Below, piece by piece: positions 44,461-53,576 of a stretch of 64,000 bases of DNA. The stretch is from the NCBI RefSeq assembly GCF_003985155.1, contig NZ_ML133690.1:248001-312000 (forward strand), in the 5' to 3' direction. The DNA is from Rhizobium vallis (lineage in GTDB: Bacteria > Pseudomonadota > Alphaproteobacteria > Rhizobiales > Rhizobiaceae). The translations under genes were made by a program, and so were the position numbers. The stretch's first letter is position 1. The number at the start of each line of letters is the position of its first letter. The notes under the pieces were generated by a model. That model did no database searches, was not told where the DNA came from, and was given only the letters and a program-made list of their open reading frames with translations.

Positions 44461-46176
44461 ATGGCCCCCACGATACGCTCGCCCTTCAGACGAACGCTCG
44501 CGCTACTGGCCAGCGCCGCAATCCTGGCGCAAGCCGGCGTGAGCGGGATTGCCCATGCGCAAACCGCTCCTGAAGCCGCTGCACCTGGGATGGCCACGCC
44601 TCCTGCCGCCGCGCAGACCGCTCCGGCGCCGGCTGCGCCACAGCAGGTCCCGCCGATCCAGTCCACCGTGCCCAACAATGGTCCGGCCTCGGTCGCCGAT
44701 CTTGCCGAAGGCCTGCTTGACGCCGTGGTCAATATCTCGACCTCGCAGAACGTGAAGGACGACGAGGGCGCAGGTCCTGCGCCGCGTGCGCCAGACGGCT
44801 CGCCTTTCCAGGAATTCTTCAACGATTTCTTCAACAAGAAGCAGGGCAACAAAGGCCCCAACCATAATGTCAGCTCGCTCGGCTCCGGCTTCGTCATCGA
44901 CCCCACCGGCTATATCGTCACCAACAATCACGTCATCGAGGGCGCCGACGATATCGAGATCAATTTCGCCAATGGCTCAAAGCTCAAGGCGAAGCTGATC
45001 GGCACGGACACGAAGACCGATCTTTCGGTCCTGAAGGTCGAGCCGAAGACGCCGCTGAAATCGGTGAAATTCGGCGATTCCAGCACGATGCGCATCGGCG
45101 ACTGGGTGATGGCGATCGGCAACCCGTTCGGCTTCGGCGGTTCGGTGACGGTGGGCATCATTTCCGGGCGCGGCCGCAACATCAATGCCGGCCCCTACGA
45201 TAATTTCATCCAGACGGATGCGGCGATCAACAAGGGCAATTCCGGCGGCCCGCTCTTCAACATGAAGGGCGAAGTGATTGGCATCAACACGGCGATCATC
45301 TCGCCGAGCGGCGGCTCGATCGGCATCGGCTTCTCGGTGCCCTCGGAGCTTGCTTCGGGTGTCGTCGAGCAACTGCGCCAATTTGGCGAGACGCGGCGCG
45401 GCTGGCTCGGCGTGCGCATCCAGCCGGTGACCGACGATATCGCAGACAGCCTCGGGCTCGACAGCGCCAAAGGGGCGCTGGTCGCCGGCGTCATCAAGGG
45501 CGGCCCCGTCGACGACGGCTCGATCAAGGCGGGTGACGTCATCCTGAAATTCGATGGCAAGGCGGTCATCGAAATGCGTGACCTCCCGCGCGTCGTGGCG
45601 GAAAGCGCCGTCGGCAAGCAGGTCGACGTGGTCGTGCTGCGCGATGGTAAGGAGCAGACCGTCAAGGTGACACTCGGCCGGCTCGAAGACAGCGATCAGC
45701 CGGGCGGATCCGACGATGCCGCACCCGATGGTTCGCAGGATGACGGCGTGATCACCCCGGATCCCGGCGAAAACAACGACATGGACCAACCTGACACCGG
45801 CGATCAGGCTCAGCCCGCGCCGACCGCGCCCGACCAGCATCAGGGTCAGGGTCATGCCGCGCCGGATGCGGCAACGCCGAAGAACGTGCTCGGCCTGTCG
45901 CTCTCGCTGCTGAGCCCCGAGACGCGCAAGGCGTTCGGCATCGCCGAGAGCGTCGACGGCGTCGTCGTGACCGAGGTGACCCCCGGTTCGGCTTCGGCCG
46001 AAAAGGGGCTGAAGCCCGGCGACGTGATCGTCGAGGTGGCGCAGGAATTCATGAAGTCGCCGGATGCGGTCGCCGCCAAGGTGCAGTCGCTGAAACAGGA
46101 AGGCCGCCGTAATGCACAGCTGATGATCGCTTCGGCCAATGGCGATCTGCGGTTCGTGGCGGTGCCGATGGAGTAG
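44461..46176 (+). CDS. degP: Periplasmic serine endoprotease, Do/DegP family
   Basis: 571 residues. Sec signal peptide to about residue 33 (A-H-A-Q), a Pro/Ala-rich linker, a trypsin-like domain with catalytic His157 (N-N-H-V), Asp187 (T-D-L-S-V) and Ser261 (G-N-S-G-G-P), then two PDZ domains separated by an acidic Asp/Gly/Pro-rich linker near 415-470. It degrades or refolds damaged periplasmic proteins. ATG 44461 follows GAGGAAG. The acidic linker makes it longer than E. coli DegP, as is usual in rhizobia. Confidence 0.95.
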   Translation: MAPTIRSPFRRTLALLASAAILAQAGVSGIAHAQTAPEAAAPGMATPPAAAQTAPAPAAPQQVPPIQSTVPNNGPASVADLAEGLLDAVVNISTSQNVKDDEGAGPAPRAPDGSPFQEFFNDFFNKKQGNKGPNHNVSSLGSGFVIDPTGYIVTNNHVIEGADDIEINFANGSKLKAKLIGTDTKTDLSVLKVEPKTPLKSVKFGDSSTMRIGDWVMAIGNPFGFGGSVTVGIISGRGRNINAGPYDNFIQTDAAINKGNSGGPLFNMKGEVIGINTAIISPSGGSIGIGFSVPSELASGVVEQLRQFGETRRGWLGVRIQPVTDDIADSLGLDSAKGALVAGVIKGGPVDDGSIKAGDVILKFDGKAVIEMRDLPRVVAESAVGKQVDVVVLRDGKEQTVKVTLGRLEDSDQPGGSDDAAPDGSQDDGVITPDPGENNDMDQPDTGDQAQPAPTAPDQHQGQGHAAPDAATPKNVLGLSLSLLSPETRKAFGIAESVDGVVVTEVTPGSASAEKGLKPGDVIVEVAQEFMKSPDAVAAKVQSLKQEGRRNAQLMIASANGDLRFVAVPME

Positions 46177-46182
46177 GCGAAA

Positions 46183-46203
46183 AGGGAGCGGTCTGCGCTC
46201 CCT
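46183..46203 (+). terminator. Hairpin after degP
   Basis: 8-bp stem AGGGAGCG / CGCTCCCT with loop GTCTG, seven bases after the degP stop. No T-run follows, so it is a weak terminator candidate. Confidence 0.45.
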
Positions 46204-46274
46204 CCTAACTGAAATGTAGAATACGTCCGCCGCTTAAATTAGGGCGCGCAAAAAACCACGGAAGTCGAAAATCT

Positions 46275-46724
46275 TTAAACTATTTTTCCGCTTCGCCATC
46301 CGGGCGCGTTTGCCAACACCGGCGGCCAATGCCCGTCACATTCGTCCTCTCCGAACGGCGGCTCCACAACATACGTGGGGTCGCAATATGCGCGGAGCCA
46401 CTGGGCGGCGCGTTCTTCGCAGTAACGCGCGTTGAGTGGCGCACCTTCCTCATTCAGTTCCAGATTATTGGTGAATACGGTGTACACCATCTCCATGGCG
46501 CTGGGTTCATGCAGCACCTTTGAGTAGTCGATGCCATCCAATAGCGGATACCCAACCGTTCCGTTCGCAATCCAAAGAGAAAATCGAGCTAAGACACCTC
46601 GGAGGTCTGGATGCATTCTATGGGGTGCTGCGCCCTGCATTCGGCTGTATGCAGCCTCCTGTGTTCTCTCAGAACCACCGACGTCCCTTACCACTCGGTT
46701 TCGTTGCCATGGCCATAGTGCCAT
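46275..46724 (-). CDS. Hypothetical protein, DUF7677-like
   Basis: 149 residues. Core F-S-L-W-I-A-N-G-T-V-G-Y-P-L-L-D-G-I-D-Y near residue 48 and V-V-E-P-P-F near 119 match a small conserved family I recall as DUF7677. A strong GGGAGGAGG site precedes ATG 46724. Function unknown; its base composition is less GC-rich than its neighbours, so it may be a small insertion in the core. Confidence 0.75.
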   Translation of the reverse strand: MALWPWQRNRVVRDVGGSERTQEAAYSRMQGAAPHRMHPDLRGVLARFSLWIANGTVGYPLLDGIDYSKVLHEPSAMEMVYTVFTNNLELNEEGAPLNARYCEERAAQWLRAYCDPTYVVEPPFGEDECDGHWPPVLANAPGWRSGKIV

Positions 46725-46753
46725 TTGTACCTCCTCCCACCAATCTCGAGTCT

Positions 46754-47644
46754 TTAGCGAGAAACAAAATCCGTCTTCCGGTAACCCTGAATATAGAGCA
46801 GCGCGGTGAGATCACCGTGGTTGATGCGCATTTGCGCCTCGGCGGCGACGGCGGGTTTGGCGTGGAGGGCGACGCCGGAGCCGGCGAGGTGCAGCATGCC
46901 GAGATCGTTGGCGCCGTCGCCGACGGCGATTGCTTCCTTCGGCGAAATGCCGAGGCGTGCCGAAATCTCGTTCAGCGCGTCTACCTTCGCCTGCTTGCCG
47001 AGGATCGGTTCGGCGACGAAGCCGGAGAGAATGCCGCCGTCTTCCCGCAGCGTATTGGCGCGGTTCTCGTCGAAGCCGAGGGTGGCGGCGATGCGGCTGG
47101 TAAAGACGGTGAAGCCGCCGGAGACGAGCGCGGTGTAATGGCCCTTCGACTTCATGGTGGCGATCAGCTCCGGCCCGCCCGGGGTCAGCGTGATGCGCTT
47201 GGCGATGACCTCGTCGACGACTGAGAGCGGCAGGCCCTTCAAGAGGGCGACGCGTTCGCGCAGGGCAGGCTCGAAGGCGATCTCGCCGTTCATCGCGCGG
47301 GCGGTAATGGTCGCGACCTTTTCCTTCAGGCCGACTTCGGCGGCGAGTTCGTCGATGCATTCCTGGCCGATCATCGTCGAATCCATGTCGGCGATCAGCA
47401 GCTTCTTGCGGCGGCTGTCCTGTTCCTGAATGACGAGATCGATCGGCGCGCCGGATAGGACCGCGAGAAGATTGGCCTCGGCCGCTTGCGCATTCGTGCC
47501 GTCGCGCAACGCGATATCGCAGGCGACGCCGTCCGCCAGCCAGTAAAGACCGGATGCCTCCACGGCCTTGGCCGCCCGTTCGGCGATGCCAGGGGTCAGG
47601 ACAGGATTTGACGGATTGGCAACAAGCGTGGCAACGAGGGCCAT
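46754..47644 (-). CDS. serB: Phosphoserine phosphatase
   Basis: 296-residue HAD-superfamily enzyme: nucleophile Asp86 in D-M-D-S-T, S-G-G-F-T motif 2 near 190 and G-D-G-A-N-D near 255, with an N-terminal ACT-like region. It releases serine from phosphoserine in the last step of serine synthesis. Start ATG 47644 overlaps the divergent miaA start, so its promoter must lie inside miaA. Confidence 0.95.
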   Translation of the reverse strand: MALVATLVANPSNPVLTPGIAERAAKAVEASGLYWLADGVACDIALRDGTNAQAAEANLLAVLSGAPIDLVIQEQDSRRKKLLIADMDSTMIGQECIDELAAEVGLKEKVATITARAMNGEIAFEPALRERVALLKGLPLSVVDEVIAKRITLTPGGPELIATMKSKGHYTALVSGGFTVFTSRIAATLGFDENRANTLREDGGILSGFVAEPILGKQAKVDALNEISARLGISPKEAIAVGDGANDLGMLHLAGSGVALHAKPAVAAEAQMRINHGDLTALLYIQGYRKTDFVSR

Positions 47645-47645
47645 G

Positions 47646-48539
47646 ATGGAAAACCTTCTGAGCGTAGAGAACGCGATCCTGATAACCGGGCCGACCGCCA
47701 GCGGCAAGTCCGCGCTCGCTGTCGAATTGGCGAGGCGGCACGCAGGCGCGGTTGTTAATGCCGACAGCATGCAGGTCTACGACACGTTGCGGGTACTGAC
47801 CGCGCGTCCCTCGGAAGAGGAGATGCAGGGCGTGCCGCACCATCTCTACGGCTATGTGCCGGCGGGTGCGGCCTATTCCACAGGCGCCTGGCTGCGTGAT
47901 GTCTCGGCGCTGTTGCCGGTGCTGAGGGCCGCCGGGCAACTGCCGGTCTTCGTCGGTGGCACCGGGCTTTATTTCAAGGCGCTGACCGGCGGCCTCTCCG
48001 ATATGCCCGAGATACCCGAGGCACTGCGGGAAGAGTTGCGGGCGCGTTTGCTGGAGGAGGGGCCCGATAGGCTCCACGCAGAACTTGCCGAGGCTGATCC
48101 CGCCATGGCGGCAGGCCTCAACCGCCAGGATGGGCAGCGCATCGTGCGGGCGCTGGAGGTGGTGAGGGCGACGGGGCGGTCGATCGCCGATTTCCAGGGC
48201 CGGTCAGGCCCTGTCGTGATCGATGCCGCCAAGGCTCGCAAGATCGTCGTCCTGCCGGAGCGCGCCGTGCTGCATGCCCGCATCAACGGCCGTTTCGAAA
48301 AGATGCTGCGCGAGGGCGCGGAAGACGAGGTGAGGGCGCTGCTTGCGCTCGGCCTGCCCGCCGAGGCGCCAGTGATGAAGGCGATTGGCGTCTCGCAGAT
48401 CGCGGCGATGCTGAAGGGCGAGATGTCGCGCGACGAGGTGCTGGAGAAGGGGGCTGCGGCAACACGGCAATATGCCAAGCGCCAAATGACATGGTTTCGC
48501 AACCAGATGGACGAGAGCTGGGAGCGGCTGACGGTTTAG
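47646..48539 (+). CDS. miaA: tRNA dimethylallyltransferase
   Basis: 297 residues. P-loop G-P-T-A-S-G-K-S near 15-22, A-D-S-M-Q-V-Y near 40 and G-G-T-G-L-Y near 100. It adds a dimethylallyl group to A37 of tRNAs reading codons that begin with U. ATG 47643 or 47646 can be used; both touch the serB start codon on the other strand, so the promoter must be inside serB. Confidence 0.95.
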   Translation: MENLLSVENAILITGPTASGKSALAVELARRHAGAVVNADSMQVYDTLRVLTARPSEEEMQGVPHHLYGYVPAGAAYSTGAWLRDVSALLPVLRAAGQLPVFVGGTGLYFKALTGGLSDMPEIPEALREELRARLLEEGPDRLHAELAEADPAMAAGLNRQDGQRIVRALEVVRATGRSIADFQGRSGPVVIDAAKARKIVVLPERAVLHARINGRFEKMLREGAEDEVRALLALGLPAEAPVMKAIGVSQIAAMLKGEMSRDEVLEKGAAATRQYAKRQMTWFRNQMDESWERLTV

Positions 48540-48553
48540 CCGACAGTGGACCG

Positions 48554-49248
48554 TCAACCGCCGCACTTGTGCTGGGCATCGGGCAGAATCCAGCTTTCGT
48601 GAGTACGGCCGTTGGTGACGAGGAACAGTCTCCCGCCCTCGTCAGGGCCGCAATCGCGGTCGATCTCGACCAGGCACATGGTAACGGGATCGCCGGGCTT
48701 CGATCTGATCAGCGCTTCCTCCCTGTTGTAAGAGACCTGGTAGCCGTCATTGGCATAGTCGATCCCGGTGCCGTTATCGAAGTCGGCATCGTCAGCCGCG
48801 CCGCCATTGTCGAGGCGGGGATGGACCTCAAGAACCGATGTGGCGGCACAGCGCCCGGCTTTCTCGGGGATCGCCTTTGCCTCGGGCAGCCGGCTGCCTG
48901 CGAGAGACTGGGCTGAAATCCCCTGCATGAAATCGCTTTTGTCAGGCGAGATATTCCAGAGGACGGCGAGGTAGGCGCTCAGAATGCACGATCTGTCGTC
49001 ACCGCAATCGCGCCGATCCGCCAGGAAGTTGCGGGCGGTATGGACGATATCCTGGTCGGGCGCTGCTTTTTCTGAGCGGCATAGCGTTGGTTGAAAAGCT
49101 CGTCGAGCCGGGAGAACTCGACGTCGCCGCAGACGGTCTTTTCATCGGCGCTGCCCGCCTTGGAGCAGTCGAAGCCGGCAGCCTCCGCCGCCATCGTCAG
49201 AAGAATGCCGACGCTGAAGACGATGATGAAGTTCAAGATGGATTTCAC
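48554..49248 (-). pseudogene. LprI-like secreted protein with a frameshift at an A5 run
   Basis: Two frames form one protein of about 230 residues. The first part (from GTG 49248) has a signal peptide and the DUF1311/LprI pattern F-D-C-S-K-A-G-S-A-D-E-K-T-V-C-G and L-D-E-L-F-N-Q-R-Y. At T5 49067-49071 (A5 on the coding strand) a -1 shift joins it to a second frame with paired Cys and W-I-L-P-D near the end. Without the shift, translation stops at 48979. It is a pseudogene, a sequencing indel, or less likely a programmed shift. LprI-type proteins inhibit lysozyme in some bacteria. Confidence 0.75.
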
Positions 49249-49349
49249 GATGGCCCTCTCCGAAACGGTGCCGTCTCCAACGGCGCAACGCACATTCGCA
49301 TCAGGGCGTAGATTCATCAACGCGCAGCTTCATATCGCACCACTGGCCT

Positions 49350-49826
49350 TTATGTCGGGGGCGCTGCTGGCGTAAGGCCGTGGCGGCGCATGATTTCCGC
49401 CATCTTGGCCCGGTCCGGCGGACCACCGGCCGCCGCGTTGAGCACCGCGAACGCTTCGCGGAAATACTCCGGTCCGATCGCTGCCGGCGTGACCACGCAG
49501 AGCGCCTTTACGTCCTGGCTGCCGTTGTTGTCAAACCGGTGAACGGCGCCGCGCGGAATGCAGAGCGCTTGCCCCGGCCCGACGTCGATCTGCTTTTCGT
49601 CGACCGTCCAAGTCAGCACCCCCTCGAGGCCGTAGATCGTCTCTTCGTAGTGGTCGTGGCTGTGTGCCGGCGCCGGCAGTCGCAGCGCGGCCGGGACCAT
49701 GAGCTCGAAGGCGGCAATGCTGCCATTCGAGTTGTCCGCAGTCAGCAGGAAGCGAACTGCGAACCCTTTGGTGCCAATGATTTCATCGGAAGGATTGACG
49801 CGAGGATCGATGGTTCCCTGTGGCAT
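49350..49826 (-). CDS. Cupin-domain protein
   Basis: 158 residues with a complete cupin barrel: H-S-H-D-H-Y-E-E-T-I-Y-G near residue 55 and P-R-G-A-V-H-R-F near 90 supply the usual His/His/Glu/His metal site. Probably a small metal-dependent enzyme or binding protein. Divergent from the MarR gene, with two palindromic operators between, so it is the likely MarR target. Start at 49826 with a GGAGG site. Confidence 0.9.
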   Translation of the reverse strand: MPQGTIDPRVNPSDEIIGTKGFAVRFLLTADNSNGSIAAFELMVPAALRLPAPAHSHDHYEETIYGLEGVLTWTVDEKQIDVGPGQALCIPRGAVHRFDNNGSQDVKALCVVTPAAIGPEYFREAFAVLNAAAGGPPDRAKMAEIMRRHGLTPAAPPT

Positions 49827-49842
49827 TATGGAAATTCCTCCG

Positions 49843-49881
49843 GTAAACTACGTTTACTACTTAGCAGTAAACTCAATTTAC
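49843..49881. promoter_or_regulatory. Twin palindromic operators between cupin and MarR genes
   Basis: Two related dyads: GTAAACTACGTTTAC at 49843-49857 and GTAAACTCAATTTAC at 49867-49881, centres 24 bases apart. Spacing near two helical turns and position between divergent genes fit a MarR dimer pair that controls both. Confidence 0.7.
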
Positions 49882-49917
49882 CGGACCGTCAATGCCATCA
49901 TCCGCGAAAGCTTGCCA

Positions 49918-50352
49918 GTGAAAACCGAGGACATGCTGATCGGCGCCCTGCTGCGCGTCCCGGCCCAGGCGATCCAGCGCCGTCTGATCAAAGGACTGAA
50001 CGCCGCCGGTTTTGACGAGCTGCGTCTGCCGCATATGGCGGTTCTGCAGTTTCCAGGTCCGGACGGGGCGCGGCCGGGCACGATCGCCGAGCGCGCCGGC
50101 ATGAGCAAACAGGCGATCAACCAGTTGCTCCGCAGCCTCGAGAGTTTCGGCTACATCGTCCGCTCCGACGTTCCCGGTGAAGGCAGCGCGCGCATCGTCC
50201 GGCTTACCGAACGTGGACACGCGGCATTCTCTGAGATGGTCGACATCTTGCGCGACATCGAGGACGAATGGCGCGCCGAGCTCGGGCCGGAGCGCTTCAC
50301 CCAACTCAAGGGGCTGCTGTTTGTCGTCTGGGACAGTCCATTGGCGCGCTAG
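49918..50352 (+). CDS. MarR-family transcriptional regulator
   Basis: About 144 residues from GTG 49918 (ATG 49933 is an alternative; the frame also extends upstream through the operators, which makes a longer product unlikely). The winged HTH includes T-I-A-E-R-A-G-M-S-K-Q-A-I-N-Q-L-L-R-S-L-E near residue 60 and a wing V-P-G-E-G-S-A-R-I-V-R-L-T. It probably represses itself and the divergent cupin gene. Confidence 0.88.
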   Translation: MKTEDMLIGALLRVPAQAIQRRLIKGLNAAGFDELRLPHMAVLQFPGPDGARPGTIAERAGMSKQAINQLLRSLESFGYIVRSDVPGEGSARIVRLTERGHAAFSEMVDILRDIEDEWRAELGPERFTQLKGLLFVVWDSPLAR

Positions 50353-50373
50353 CCGAAGACATTTGCAAATTCG

Positions 50374-51900
50374 TCACTCTTTCACAGTGGCGTTTGTCCG
50401 CTTGTCCGCCGTTTCACACAGCCTCAGCAGTCTTACCAGTTCACCGACCGCGGCCTGCAGCTGTTCCGGCAGGAAGCCGCCGAAGCCCAGCATCAGGCCG
50501 GGGCGCGCGGGCTGGCCGGCATACATGGGGGAGATCGCACGCACGGCGATGCCGGCGGTCAGGGCGCGAGCCGCGAGCTGCACGTCGTCGGTTCCTTCGG
50601 GCAGCCATAGGAGAATGTGCATGCCCTGGTCGCTCGGCTCGACGCTGCAGCCCTCGGGCAAGGCGCGTTCAAGGGCCGACAGCAGGATGGCGCGGCGTTC
50701 GGCATAGAGGCCGCGGATGCGGCGGATATGGGCTTCGAAGTAACCTTCCTTCATGTGGGCGGCGAGAACGTGCTGTTCCGCCATCGGCGAATGGCGGTCG
50801 AGAATGGCGCGTGCGCCGGCGAAGGCTTCCGCTAGGGGTAAGGGGGCGATGACGTAGCCGAGGCGCAGGGACGGAAAGAGCACCTTGCTGAAGGTGCCGA
50901 GATAGATGACGCGCGACGGACGCAATCCCTGCATCGAAGGGAAGGGATGTCCGGCATAACGCAATTCGCTGTCGTAGTCGTCTTCGACGATCCAGGCGCG
51001 GTTCTGGTCGGCCCAGGCGATTAGGGCGTTGCGCCGCGCCATGCTGAGCGGCATGCCGATCGGATATTGATGCGACGGTGTCACGAAGGCGGCGCGCGCT
51101 TGGCGGCAGAGTTCGAGGCCGCGTTCCACATTCATCCCCTGCGCATCGACCGGGACGCGACAGGTGCGTACGCCGAGATCGTCGAGCACGGCCGTGAGGC
51201 CGGGATAGGCCGGATCTTCGGCCCAAACAGGATCGTCGCGCGAGAGAAGCACGCGGCCGGCCATGTAGAGGCCCTGCTGGGTACCCGACGTGACGATGAC
51301 TTGCTCCGGCGCACAGTGCACGGCCCGCGCGCGGCGAACGTGATCGGCAATGGCAACGCGCAGCTCCGGCAGGCCCATCGGATCGTGATAGCCCGAGGGG
51401 GCGGCCTGTTTCGACGCGCGCATGCGATTGCCGAGGCGCCGCCAGTTGTCGTCGGGGGCGATGCCGGACGCCGGCACGGCGACGGCGAAGGGAACGGGCG
51501 GGTGAGGCGTGAGCGCGCGGGCAATCGCCATCAGCCGCGCCGCAGGGGAAGGCAGGTCGATGGTTTCCTCGATCGCCGGGGCGGCCCGCTCGGACGGGCG
51601 TGCCGGCGGCGTGTCCCTGAGGGCGGCAGCAACGCGGGTGCCGGCGCCGACCTGCGCTTCGAGGTAGCCTTCGGCAGTCAGCTGGTCGAACACTTCGACG
51701 ACGGTGCCGCGCGCGATTTTCAGGGTCGCCGAAAGGGTGCGCGTCGAAGGAAGGCGTTCGCCCGGCCTCAACTCGCCGCTTGCGATTGCGCTCCGAAGGG
51801 CCTGCGCAAGCTGGCGGCCGACATGGGCCGTTCGGTCGATCGCGTTGAGCGAGGGGATTTCGATGATGCTGCGTCGCTTGGACATCGCAAAATGGTCCAT
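50374..51900 (-). CDS. MocR-type GntR regulator with aminotransferase domain
   Basis: About 508 residues. An N-terminal GntR winged HTH (L-R-P-G-E-R-L-P-S-T-R-T-L near residue 45) is fused to a class I aminotransferase fold binding PLP (Y-D-S-E-L-R-Y near 330 and the Lys in S-K-V near 355). It senses an amino-acid-like effector through PLP. Divergent from the LysE exporter and the DapA-like gene, which it probably regulates. Start ATG 51900 or 51885. Confidence 0.9.
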   Translation of the reverse strand: MDHFAMSKRRSIIEIPSLNAIDRTAHVGRQLAQALRSAIASGELRPGERLPSTRTLSATLKIARGTVVEVFDQLTAEGYLEAQVGAGTRVAAALRDTPPARPSERAAPAIEETIDLPSPAARLMAIARALTPHPPVPFAVAVPASGIAPDDNWRRLGNRMRASKQAAPSGYHDPMGLPELRVAIADHVRRARAVHCAPEQVIVTSGTQQGLYMAGRVLLSRDDPVWAEDPAYPGLTAVLDDLGVRTCRVPVDAQGMNVERGLELCRQARAAFVTPSHQYPIGMPLSMARRNALIAWADQNRAWIVEDDYDSELRYAGHPFPSMQGLRPSRVIYLGTFSKVLFPSLRLGYVIAPLPLAEAFAGARAILDRHSPMAEQHVLAAHMKEGYFEAHIRRIRGLYAERRAILLSALERALPEGCSVEPSDQGMHILLWLPEGTDDVQLAARALTAGIAVRAISPMYAGQPARPGLMLGFGGFLPEQLQAAVGELVRLLRLCETADKRTNATVKE

Positions 51901-52018
51901 GAATTTTCTTGAAAATGGCGCTACACGATGAACCAATTTTCGAAGAGAAGAAAGCGAATTGCCGACTCCCGCGTTTAGGCGGTGCCGGTGCGCGGATGGC
52001 CAAACTCGGGAAAAACAC

Positions 52019-52630
52019 ATGCAGGATCTTATCGTCGTCTACATCGCCTATGCCATCGCCGCAGGCAGTCCCGGGCCAAGCAACATGGCCATCATGAACG
52101 TGGCGATGAGCCAAGGACGCAGACCCGCGCTTGCGCTTGCCGCCGGGGTTATCACCATGTCGTCATGCTGGGGGCTGATCGCAGTCACGGGCATCTCGAC
52201 GCTGCTGGTGCGCTACGCCCATGCGCTGCTGTTCCTCAAGATTGCAGGCGGGCTCTACCTTCTCTGGCTCGCTTGGAAAGCCGCCCGCTCGGCCGTTCGG
52301 GAGGCACCGGCAACCGAGTTCGTGCGGCCTGCAGCGGAGTTCGGGGCGCTCTATCGCCGGGGGATACTGATGCATCTCGGAAACCCGAAAGCGGTTCTCG
52401 CCTGGGTGGCGATCATGTCGCTCGGCCTCAAACCCGGCGCTTCGCCTCAAATGGCGGTCACGGCCTTCGGCGGCTGCGTGATCCTCGGGATTTCGATATT
52501 CGCCGGTTATGCCTTGCTGTTCTCGACGGCACCGATGGTGCGCGGTTATGCCAGGGCGCGCCGCTGGATCGAGGGAAGTCTCGCCGTCTTCTTTGCAGGT
52601 GCCGGATCGCGCCTGCTGTTTTCCCAATGA
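52019..52630 (+). CDS. LysE/RhtB-family amino-acid exporter
   Basis: 203 residues with six hydrophobic helices and the family start S-P-G-P-S-N near residue 18. It exports an amino acid or related metabolite across the inner membrane. The ATG at 52019 begins the first helix. Divergent from MocR and 19 bp before the DapA-like gene. Confidence 0.9.
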   Translation: MQDLIVVYIAYAIAAGSPGPSNMAIMNVAMSQGRRPALALAAGVITMSSCWGLIAVTGISTLLVRYAHALLFLKIAGGLYLLWLAWKAARSAVREAPATEFVRPAAEFGALYRRGILMHLGNPKAVLAWVAIMSLGLKPGASPQMAVTAFGGCVILGISIFAGYALLFSTAPMVRGYARARRWIEGSLAVFFAGAGSRLLFSQ

Positions 52631-52649
52631 CCGCATTCAGGAGCGCATC

Positions 52650-53576
52650 ATGTCTTCCGTCTCTCCGTTTCATGGCCTTTCGGCCTTTCCGCCAACGCCC
52701 GCCGACATCCATGGCCGGGTCGATACGCAAGCCCTTTGCCGCTTGCTGGAACGTCTGTGCGAGGCGGGCGTCGCCTCCATCGGCCTTCTCGGCAGCACCG
52801 GGATCTACGCCTATCTCACCCGCGAGGAGCGGCGGCGGGCTGTCGAGGCGGCGGTCGAATGCGTCAACGGCCGCGTTCCCATCCTCGTCGGCGTCGGGGC
52901 TCTGAGGACGGACCATGCGCAGGATTTTGCCAGGGATGCCGAGGCAGCGGGTGCGAATGCTCTTCTGCTTGCCCCCGTCTCCTATACGCCGCTGACCCAG
53001 GACGAAGCCTACGAGCATTTCCTGGCGGTCACGAAGGCAGCGAAGCTGCCGCTCTGCATCTACAACAATCCCGGCACGACCCATTTCACCTTCAGCCGAG
53101 ACCTGCTGCAACGCCTGTCCGACATTGAGACGATCAGGGCGGTGAAGATGCCGCTGCCGGCCGACGGTGATCTGCTGGGGGAACTCGCGGCCTTGCGGGA
53201 AAAGACCAATCTCGCGATCGGATACAGCGGCGACTGGGGTGCGGCCGAAGCGCTGCTTTCAGGCGCTGATGCCTGGTACAGCGTCACAGGCGGTTTGCTG
53301 CCGCGCACGGCTCTTGCCCTGACCAAGGCGGCCATGGCCGGCAACGGCGATGAGACACAACGGCTCGCTGGGCTTCTCCAGCCGCTCTGGGAAACGTTCA
53401 AGGCATTCGGAAGCATCCGGGTGATCTACATGCTGGTCGAGCATCTCTCACTCGGCCGGGCGGAGCTTCCGCGGCCTCTCTTGCCGCTTGGACCGGCGGA
53501 CCGACAACGCGTGCTTGACGCCGTCCGGCCGTTGGTCGCCCAGGAGACGGGGCAGCCGCATCAATCCTTGTTGTAA
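52650..53576 (+). CDS. Dihydrodipicolinate synthase-family lyase
   Basis: 308 residues with a TIM barrel of the DapA/NAL group: Tyr in I-Y-N-N-P-G-T-T near residue 138 and Schiff-base Lys in A-V-K-M-P near 165. Unlike true DapA, the N-terminal G-T-T-G is replaced by G-S-T-G. A keto-acid aldolase or dehydratase role is more likely than lysine synthesis. Its last 16 bases overlap the end of the HerA gene on the other strand. Confidence 0.9.
   Translation: MSSVSPFHGLSAFPPTPADIHGRVDTQALCRLLERLCEAGVASIGLLGSTGIYAYLTREERRRAVEAAVECVNGRVPILVGVGALRTDHAQDFARDAEAAGANALLLAPVSYTPLTQDEAYEHFLAVTKAAKLPLCIYNNPGTTHFTFSRDLLQRLSDIETIRAVKMPLPADGDLLGELAALREKTNLAIGYSGDWGAAEALLSGADAWYSVTGGLLPRTALALTKAAMAGNGDETQRLAGLLQPLWETFKAFGSIRVIYMLVEHLSLGRAELPRPLLPLGPADRQRVLDAVRPLVAQETGQPHQSLL

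Noticed and set aside
46812..48077. Long minus-strand frame across serB and miaA
   Set aside because: Arg-rich shadow of serB on the same strand, with no domain.
50669..52114. Long minus-strand frame overlapping the MocR gene
   Set aside because: Arg/Pro-rich shadow of the MocR frame on the same strand; no ribosome site or motifs.
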